Source: Cladorrhinum sp. PSN259
Lineage: Eukaryota > Ascomycota > Sordariomycetes > Sordariales > Podosporaceae
Reading direction: 5' to 3'
Assembly (NCBI GenBank): GCA_033725935.1
Contig: MU867065.1
Coordinates: 372,001 to 436,000, forward strand
DNA length: 64,000 bases
The notes beneath the pieces were generated by a model that saw nothing but the letters and a program-made list of their open reading frames with translations, did no database searches and was not told where the DNA came from. The translations under genes and the position numbers were made by a program. Of the stretch, positions 55,601 to 64,000 are shown piece after piece (within the stretch, counting starts at the first letter, position 1; every line of letters starts with the position of its first letter).

Positions 55601-57174
55601 TTGACTGCGTGTCGATTCGCAAATGTCGCATCGGACAGGAGATGGTACGATATCCTCACAGAAGAATCCCTTGCGCGGCATGCTTCTTCGAGAATGCGCA
55701 ATGGGCTGACTCCAGTCCATTTTCCGAAATCCCGAATAACGACTTTTGTGCCATCGATTCCGTTCATCACAGTCTGGGACTTTCCTGTCAGAGGATCAAC
55801 CTCATTGACAGGAAGACTGGAAAACAAGTCCGCGAGAGCTCCGTCATCGTCGCTCGGCTGCTCAGCAAGGACTTCTGCAGCTATCCTTTCCGCCTCCTCA
55901 TTGATATCTGCCTTCTCACTGGAAGCCTCCGCAGCCGGGGTGGCTGCTGACTCCTCTGCCGCCTGCTTCTTTTTCTCTTCGGCCTTGGCCGCCGCATACT
56001 CCTTTTCCAGAGTAATCTTTTTGGTGTTCCAATGTTCTTCGGCTACATACTTGTCAAAAAGAACATCTTTCTGCACCTTGTCAAGTTTTGCCAGCAAAAG
56101 GGCCTCCTCGGGATCTGCAGGGACCTGGGCCTTTGCCCTGTGCCCTTTACCCTTCGCCGCATCGAGCCTCGGTCGTTGTATCGCAAACAGCTTGGCCTGG
56201 GTTTCGAGGTAAAATGGGAGCAATTGGTCGGGCTCAATATCCTCGTCATATGTCACAGTCAATTTCTTGGGTGATTGTTGTCGAGATTGATTTGGCGCGC
56301 TATTCTTTTGCTTCCTTCCACTTCTCGAGTCGAGCTGAGGGGTGGTAGCCCCTGAGGGCAGAGGCGTTTCAGCGGTTGCATCTGGTGAATGTCAGTTAGA
56401 CTTAAGCACAGCAGAGGAGCTGTAACAGATCTACAAACCTGCTTGCAGCTTGGACGCAACCTTGCGCCCACTGTAATCCGGAAGCTCGGCTTTAGAGCAC
56501 TCTCTCGCCAACCAGTCCAGCACTTCTTCGAGCCCCCAAATTGATTCGTTCTTCACATTGGGTGAGATGTTTGGCGCAATATCCAAGACAAACTGCAGCG
56601 CAGGCTGTACGCGGTCCGCGGGAAAATCGGTGGACTCCAATGTCTGTTGCAGGGTCCACAGCTTGATGATGAGGTCGTCCTCGGAAGGTAATTTACTAGC
56701 TGCCCCCTCAGAGGTGACGCTTGAAGCTGCGAACCGTCCCTCCGCCTGAATAAGATCCAAAACATGGTCCATTAACTCCTGCGGCAGCCATTTCTTTGTG
56801 TTTATCGTCTCGGACTGGCCGCGGAGGAGCCTTCGGTCGGTTTCGAGGCGTGTTTTCTGTCGCTGCGCATCCCGTCGAACTTTCTGGGCGAACTTGTCGA
56901 CTAATACCTGCAATGCTGACTCTTCTAGCTGTCTTTCGAACTCTTCGGGTGTAAGTTCCTTCACGGGCGCATTATTTGTTGTCTTTCTGTTGGTGGTTTG
57001 CGGGGCGTCTTTCCCCGTTGCTGTTTGCGGGGCGGCGGCATCGTCAACTTTGCCGGCCGGGGTAACAGCCGGAGCTTCAGCGGGGTCTACCCTGGGCTTC
57101 GAAGCAACTGATGTGGTTGCAAATCCTCGAGCTGGGTTCGCCGCCGGCTTTTTCGTCTTTTTCTTGCCGGCCAT
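52613..57174 (-). CDS. DEAH/RHA-family ATP-dependent RNA helicase (DHX29/DHX57-like)
   Basis: Exons (minus) 57174-56439, 56381-52985 and 52919-52613 give 1479 residues. The first ATG of the frame is at 57174 (MAGKKKTKK). Introns are 57 and 65 nt. The N-terminal ~600 residues are charged, with Ala/Lys-rich coiled segments and a WTGVSPLRILEE block. The helicase core follows: motif I GETGCGKST at 701-709, Ia TEPRR, motif II DEVH at 806-809, motif III SAT at 838-840, motif V ATNIAETGITIP, and motif VI QRRGRAGR at 1062-1069. The helicase-associated and OB-fold regions come after these. Proteins of this type unwind structured RNA; the DEVH variant and long N-terminus fit the DHX29/DHX57/YLR419w group, linked to translation or ribosome work. 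It lies divergent to GCN1. Confidence 0.93.
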
Positions 57175-57936
57175 GGTAGAGGAGGATGCGAAAGTGGTGA
57201 TCTGACGGCTCAATATATGAGCAATGCAGCAGTGCTCGAGAATGGCCGGTGATGTAAGTAACTAGATGTTTGACCTTGAGGCCTAGGAAGGCCCTGAAAT
57301 TTCGCGCCTCAGACAGCTCTGCCTGCCCGAGCAAAACAAGACCGCCTGCCGGTTTGAGTGGGGAACCCCACCACGAGTGGATGGGGTTATTGCTCGCGAT
57401 GGGCTGCTATTCCAACAGTGCATTCCGCTGTCTCGGCCTCTGGCTGTTCCTGAATCGTTGGATTTCTCGAAATATTGCGGGGTCCGCTAGGCGAGAAAAA
57501 CTGTTGTCTAAATCAACTCAAAATGATGAGTTGGATGAATATCCGATCTAGGTTCAGGTAGCAAACTGTGGTGCGACACAATCATGCAAGTAACAATATC
57601 CGTTGATTCAATTCCTTTTCGTTGTCGGTGACATGTCAATAAGCTCAGGCAGCTGTCAGTGAGGGGTTGCATGGTTCAATTAGCATAGATCCACCAACCT
57701 GGGGGGAGATGCAGGGTGGCAGCCCACTTTGGGCGAAATGTGAGTCGCTCGCCGAAAAACAGTTTGAGCACTTGGAGCTCGCCTTCTGTAAATATATCAC
57801 GGCCAAGACATATATACCCATATACACGACGACCGGCTCTGCGCCGTCACCTCAACACGCGCTGCGGGGATCTTGCCGCTCGACCATGTCATTGTACGAC
57901 CCTTTAGTACATAGATAGATCCAATTCAACCAAGCA
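57175..57936. other. divergent promoter region between helicase and GCN1
   Basis: About 760 bases shared by two genes transcribed in opposite directions. No separate gene is supported. A short upstream ORF lies just before the GCN1 start codon (listed separately). Otherwise the DNA is unremarkable. Confidence 0.6.
57886..57918 (+). promoter_or_regulatory. upstream ORF in the GCN1 leader
   Basis: An ATG in acceptable context (cgaccATGt) opens a frame of ten codons (MSLYDPLVHR) closed by TAG, ending 18 bases before the GCN1 start codon. At this distance it is almost certainly in the mRNA leader unless transcription starts very close to the gene. It could lower or condition GCN1 translation. 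Confidence 0.45.
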
Positions 57937-60900
57937 ATGTCTGAAGACGCAGCCTCTACAAATGCGCCGTCTGGCGATTTCGACCTCAAGCGGGCCAAGA
58001 GCACCCTGACCTTGTCGTCGACAGCTGCCAGAACCGCCCAGTTGCGAACAATTGACGACAAGATTTCGCAGAAATGTGAGTTGAGTTATGCCATGTCGCT
58101 GTGCCTAAGCCCATCATGCTGACCCGTCTGTCTTTCCCTCTCCGCAGCCCTCGACAAGCCATCCACCCTCAGCCTCCTCAAGATTCTCTTTTGGACCCAT
58201 GCCTTCTACACTGACAAACCCTCTCGACAAGCCGTACAACGATGCCTCGTCTCGCTGCTCCGCATAGGAGACGCCGATATCCTTACCCCTCTCGTTGCTG
58301 CCGTTCGGCAGGAGGTCCAAAAACCGGGCATTGCGCCAGGCAGCGCATTCGTTCTGTTGGAATGGTGCAACCTTTTTATTCAAAATCTTGCCGGCACACC
58401 TCTATGGGAGAATTTTGCGAACGACATTATTCTCGCCACCGCCGACGGGCTCGACAAGTGCCTTCAGGAGTCAGCAAGGGATAGTGTTGGGAGGTCGGCT
58501 TTGGTGATCACTCGGAGAGCATTCAGGACTCTGGTTTCCAAGGATATCAAGACGCTTGAAGCTGCCGTCAAGATTCTCACTACAAAGGGAGCGCAGCCTG
58601 CAGCCAAAAATGCCGTTCTGCTCGGCGTCATAGCTGGCGTGTCCTCGCGGAAACCAGAGGTAAAGCCTGTGGTCGAAGGCCTCAAAGCACAGTACTTTAC
58701 TTTTTATACCCGTGAAATCGTTGGCTCGCGAACATCCGTTCCAAAGCACCTTGCAAATGCCTTGGGCGATTTTTTTTCGGCGTTCGTTTCCCTCGAGGAC
58801 TTGGACAAGGAGGTTTTCCCCTCTCTTGAAAAGGGTTTGCTGAGAGCCCCTGAAGTGGTGCTGAACGATCTTATTACTCCCCTTGTCCGCTCACTGCCTG
58901 GGTTTGACCTCTCCAAAGCCTTGAGCGGGCGCTTCGTCAAGCCATTAGTATCCAACCTCAAGTCATCCAACCCTGCCATTCGTAACGGCGCGGTCACTGC
59001 ATTCAAGGAGATTGCCGCCAGCTCAAAAGATGCCGCCGAGTTGGAAAAGGCTGCTGATGAGGTTTTGACTCCGCTAAAAGGAGGCAAGCTCGCTTCTGCT
59101 GACCACAGAATCCTGCACTCGGAAATGCTAGTTGCTTTGCCCGAATCCACGGGTATTGCTAACAAGATCGCCGCTGGCCTTCCGGCGTTGGTCGGCAAGG
59201 AAGCAAATGAAGGGGCTTTGGGTGCTGAAACTCTCGCGCTCAACGCAAGCGCAATTTCTATCCTACAAAGCTCGGATGCACCCAAGGCTCTTATTGACGC
59301 CTATGCCAAGGGTCTCGCAGACAAGAAGCTCCCAGTTCGACGGATTTGGATCCTTAGAGTCGCAGAAGTATTGCAGAGCTTCGCTGCCGAGGATCCCCAG
59401 GCTGGCCTCCCGGCAGGCTTCGTGAGCTTCGCCGAGGCTGTTGTACCGCCCCTCCTCGCCACATTCAACGAGGTCGTCGCTAACCCTGCGACTGCCTCCC
59501 AAAATGGCATCGTCACCGGTGCCTTGGTTGTCACCGGTCTCGGCGGCCTATTCTCCAGACTTCAAAGCGAAGCTCTCCAAGTTCTGCTGAAAAAGGCAGC
59601 AGTCCAAAAGAATAGCATGGTTTTGGAACCAAAGCCTTCTTTTCTACTCAACCCTAGAATCTACAGCAAGTTTTTGGAGGATGATTTGAAGTGGTTCACT
59701 CGTGCACTCTCCGCCACTGCTCCTGCTCTTGCAACCACTGATGCGTCTGTACAGATCGCGTGGGCTCAAGCTTTCATCTACATTATCTGCTCTACTGTTA
59801 CACCTCCAGCTGTACGTCGGCAGGCTACGGATGCTCTAACAGAGCTATGCATCCAGACGGTGGGGTCTAACGACCTCTCCATCCCCGTCGTCGTCATTAA
59901 TGGCTTGTGGCACTGGATTGAGGCGGCACAGGGATCAGACAAGGAGACTGCTGCTGCTCTGTCAAAAGCGGAGAACTCCAATTTGAACTTGGTTCTCAAG
60001 TCTATTTGCTTGAGTCCAGAACGAGCAGGCGAAGGCGCTGACAAGCCCAAGCTCGAAGCTCAAATGTGTTCGCTAATTGTTCTCGCCAAACCTAATCTAA
60101 TCCCACGTTCTAGCTGGATTGACCTGTGCTTGCGGGTTCAGCTTGATCCCGGCGAGCTTGCCAGAAAATATGAGCAGCCACTTATAGACGAGATTGTCAA
60201 GAGGACTCAGTTCGAAGAGAAGTCTGACTCGGTCAAGCTCGCGGCTTATAATGCGGCAGCCGAGTTGGTGTTTGTTGCCCCTGAAACCATGACGCCACGC
60301 ATTGTGGATCTTATTCAGCAAGACCTTGAAATCACAGAAGTCCAGGCAGTTGGTCCCTTGGAGGCAGCCATCTTCCGCACCCCCGAAGGCACCGCATTTG
60401 TGGACGTGTTGGCAAAGAAGCAGAATGTGGTCCCAAGCAAGAACGTCAAGGATTACGATACGCTCAAATGGGAGCAGGAACTCAGAGAGCAGCTGGCACA
60501 AAAGAAGGGCACCCAAAAGAAGCTTACCGCCGATGAAACTGCCAAGGTTAACGCCCAACTCAAGAAGGAAGCTGGGATCCGCAACACAGTTAAGCGGACT
60601 GCTGCAAAGTTGCTACGGGGCTTCGGTATTGTCAAAGCTCTAGCTACCGGCCCACCAACTGATGCTACCCGTTGGATCCGTGCTGCTGTCAAGGCAACAT
60701 TAGATGCCATCAGTGCAGGTGCATGCCTCATCACTGGGGAATCTGGTCCGTTAGCGCTTGTTTCTTGCGCAGAGCAAGCCAACTCCCGTCTTGGTTCCAT
60801 TGGTCCGTTCATAGGAGCCGCCACCCTTCGGGCCCAAGATGTATCCGCCCTACCCGACACCTTCACGCAGGAACCCTTCCACGATCAAGTGACCAGAGTG

Positions 60901-63900
60901 CTCTACCGTCTTCGCTTTGCTGGCGAGCAGCGGCCTCTGGACACTGTCTCTCTGACCTACGTCCTTCCACTCGTGCTCCTGGTTCTGGAAAAGGGCGGCT
61001 TTGGTGAGAGCGCAGATGAACGTGACGCTCAGGTTGTCCTCGCTATCGATATTCTATCTTTCCATACTGATGCCTCCGCAAACGAGGCAATCCCTCGTGG
61101 TGAGGTACTTTCCGCTCTCATCGTGTCGATGCAAAAGTATAACCAGCACTACAAGATTATCAGGGACTGCTTCGCCGACATGGTTCGGTGTGTTGCGCCC
61201 AACATGACCCCACAAGAGATCGGCCTCCTCTCTCGCGGTGTTATTGTTTCCCAGACTAGTGTGCGCGCAGCAGTGTTGCAAGCCATCAACTCCGATGTTG
61301 ACATGAGCGAAGTTGGTGCCTCGGAAGAGATTTGGTTGGCTTGCCACGATGATGTTGAAGAGAACGCGAATCTTGGTGTCGAGATTTGGGAAGAGAGCGA
61401 ATTTTCAGTCTCCAAAGAGCTTGCTCATAAGACATTGCCTTATCTGGAAAGCAAGGATGCTCAGCTACGCCGCGCTGCCGCCAGATCACTCGCAGAGGCT
61501 GCCAGTGAATTCCTAGATGTCATTACTCCGGTCCTCGAGAAGCTTAGGGAACGTTACATCGAGCTCGCCAAGCCTCGTGCTCAGCAACTTGATGAGTTCG
61601 GTATGCCCAAGAAGATGGACTTGTCAGACCCTTGGGAGGCCCGTCATGGTCTCGCCCTTGCTTTCAAGCATCTTGCCCCTCACCTTCAGAAGCCGCAACT
61701 CGAGCCATTCTTCAACTTCCTCATTGAGCAGGGACCTCTTGGTGACCAGAATGGTAACGTGCGCGCTGAGATGCTTGAAGCAGCCAACATGGCCATTGAG
61801 GTTCATGGAAAGGGCATCCTGGACAGTTTGATGAAGACGTTTGAGAGTACTCTTGAAGCCCCCGACAAGAACTCACAGGCAGCTGATCGCGTTAATGAGG
61901 CTGTCATCATCATGTATGGTGCCTTGGCGCGCCATTTGAAGCACGGCGACAAGAAGATTCCTATTGTCATCGATAGACTCCTTGCCACGCTCAGCACACC
62001 TTCCGAGACTGTACAGTACGCAATCGCAGAGTGCCTGCCCCCCCTTCTTCGGATTTGCGGGGACAAGTCTTCCAAGTACTTTGATCAAATGCTTGAGATA
62101 CTGGGGGAGTCTAAGAAGTACCCCGAACAGCGAGGAGCTGCCTATGGTCTTGCAGGTCTCGTGCTCGGTAGAGGCGTCGGTATCTTGAAGGAATACCGCC
62201 TTTTGGTTACCCTTAACAGCTTCCTCGAGAACAAGAAGGAGGTTCGCCAGCGCGAATCTGCCATGCTTGCTTATGAACTGCTGTCCACCATTCTTGGCCG
62301 CGAATTTGAACCATATGTCATCCAAATTGTGCCACAGTTCCTTGCTGGCTTCGGTGACAGCAATGCGGATGTGCGTGATGCCGCTTTAGCAGCGGCGAAG
62401 GCCTCCTTCGCAAAGCTCAGCTCGTTCGGTGTCAAAAAGATTCTTCCTATGCTGCTTAATGGTCTAGACGATGATCAATGGCGTAGCAAGAAGGGTGCTT
62501 GCGATCTCTTGGGCGCCATGGCCTATCTTGACCCCCAGCAACTCGCAATGAGCTTACCAGAAATCATTCCCCCCTTGACAGCTGTTCTTAACGACAGTCA
62601 CAAGGAGGTACGGTCTGCTGCCAACAAGAGTTTGAAGAGATTCGGAGAAGTCATTGAGAATCCCGAAATTCGCGGCCTTGTCGATATCCTGCTCAAGGCT
62701 CTCAGCGACGCCACAAAATACACGGACGATGCCCTGGACGCGCTTATCAAGGTGCAGTTCGTGCATTATCTGGATTCCCCCTCACTCGCCCTGGTCAGTC
62801 GTATTCTGGAACGTGGTCTCAGCGATCGTTCCAACACCAAACGCAAGGCGGCTCAGGTCATTGGCAGTTTGGCCCATCTCACGGAGCGCAAGGATCTCGT
62901 TGCCCATCTTCCCGTCCTCGTCGCAGGCCTCAAGGTGGCCGTTGTCGATCCTGTCCCGACAACTCGTGCGACAGCTTCTCGTGCTCTTGGTTCATTGGTC
63001 GAAAAGCTGGGAGAAGATGCCTTGCCAGACCTTATTCCTGGCCTCATGCAAACTCTCAAATCCGACACAGGCGCGGGCGACAGACTCGGATCTGCTCAAG
63101 CTCTTTCCGAGGTTCTTGCTGGTCTTGGTACTTCGAGACTGGAAGAGACCCTACCCACCATTCTCCAGAACGTCGCGTCGGCCAAGGCTGCCGTTCGCGA
63201 GGGCTTTATGTCTCTGTTCATCTTCCTTCCCGTCTGCTTCGGCAACAGCTTTGCCAACTATCTTGGCAAGATTATTCCTCCTATTTTGTCCGGTCTTGCT
63301 GACGATGTCGAGACCATCAGAGAGACCGCACTCCGTGCTGGTCGTCTCTTGGTAAAGAACTTCGCTGTGCGCGCCGTCGACCTCCTACTTCCAGAGCTGG
63401 AGCGTGGCCTTGCAGACGATAGCTACCGAATCCGTCTCAGCTCGGTTGAGTTGGTGGGTGATCTTCTCTTCAACCTCGCCGGCATCAAGGCCAACACTGG
63501 CGATGAAGACGAGGATGATGAAGAGACTACGAAGGAAGCTGGCGCCTCGCTCCGCGAGATCCTGGGAGAGGAAAAGCGCAACAAGATCCTCTCTGCTCTC
63601 TACGTCTGCCGCTGCGATACCGCAGGTGCCGTCCGTATCGCCGCTATCAACGTCTGGAAGGCGCTGGTGCACAGCCCACGTACTCTCAAGGAGTTGGTTC
63701 CCACCCTTACGCAGCTCATTATTCGCCGCCTCGGCAGCTCCAACATGGAGCACAAGGTCATTGCCAGCAATGCTCTCGGCGAGCTCATCAGGAAGGCCGG
63801 CGATGGCGTTTTGGCGACGCTGCTACCCACCCTCGAGGAGGGTCTGCAGACATCGCGGGATGTCGACGCCAAGCAGGGTATTTGTCTTGCTCTCAAGGAG

Positions 63901-64000
63901 CTCATCTCTTCGGCAGCACCCGAGTCTTTGGAAGACCACGAGAAGACGCTCATTTCCGTCGTCCGCACCGCTCTTACCGACTCGGACGACGATGTTCGCG
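57937..64000 (+). CDS. gcn1: GCN1, translational activator of the Gcn2 kinase (3' end outside window)
   Basis: Exon 1 is 57937-58075; a 72-nt intron (GTGAGT...CAG, phase 1) is followed by an exon open from 58148 to the end of the window, together about 1997 residues. Family members have about 2670, so roughly the last quarter is missing. The protein is a continuous array of HEAT repeats. From about residue 1380 onward it matches the eEF3-like region that contacts Gcn20 and the ribosome, for example WRSKKGACDLLGAMAYLDPQQ, KYTDDALDALIKVQFVHYLD and LGSAQALSEVLAGLG. GCN1 binds translating, stalled or colliding ribosomes in the cytosol and passes the uncharged-tRNA signal to Gcn2, which phosphorylates eIF2alpha. 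It is a conserved single-copy gene and marks the right edge of the NRPS neighbourhood. Confidence 0.96.

Overview
This window is nuclear DNA from a filamentous ascomycete (Pezizomycotina, most likely a Sordariomycete). The evidence is the many short GT-AG introns of about 50-95 nt with CTAAC/CTGAC-like branch sites, a HET-domain gene, a giant nonribosomal peptide synthetase (NRPS), fungal ABCC-type transporter architecture, and a right flank of conserved fungal housekeeping genes. All gene models were spliced by eye. For every multi-exon gene that lies wholly inside the window the exon lengths sum to a multiple of three, which supports the splice choices.

Left part (1-15.7 kb), mixed accessory and single genes: a possible 3' end of an upstream gene at the very edge; a Tam-like SAM methyltransferase (1476-2300, +); a C2H2 zinc-finger protein (4343-5299, +); an intron-containing tRNA-Asp(GTC) (5806-5886, -); a HET-domain protein (7190-9523, +); a three-exon coiled-coil protein (10648-12359, +) preceded by a hairpin-bearing repeat family; and a secreted FAD-linked (BBE/PCMH-type) oxidase (12722-14221, -).

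Centre (15.7-47.4 kb), the main feature: a 17-exon ABCC-type ABC transporter (15764-21414, -; 1566 aa) lies head to head with an enormous NRPS (24842-47426, +; three exons, 7479 aa), with a 3.4-kb gene-free promoter region between them. The NRPS reads C*-A-T / C-A-T / C-A-T-E / C-A-T-E / C-A-T / C-T / C-T*. It has five adenylation domains, two epimerases (modules 3 and 4), no thioesterase, an extra C-T pair without an A domain, a terminal cyclisation-type C domain, a last carrier-like domain whose attachment serine is replaced by glutamate, and a Ser/Gly-rich tail. The simplest reading is a cyclic peptide of at least five residues with D-configured residues 3 and 4, exported or handled by the adjacent ABC transporter. 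The FAD oxidase is a possible but unproven tailoring partner. Synteny (giant NRPS next to an ABCC transporter) recalls the Pes1/NRPS1-NPS4-AbNPS2 type of conserved ascomycete synthetase, but this is from memory and unchecked.

Right part (48.2-64 kb), conserved genes: a 1190-aa CorA-like Mg2+ transporter-type protein (-), a 1479-aa DEAH/RHA-family RNA helicase (-), and the first ~2000 residues of the translation regulator GCN1 (+), which runs off the window. Long noncoding stretches carry only microsatellites, a 42-bp tandem repeat, a palindrome cluster and candidate regulatory sites.
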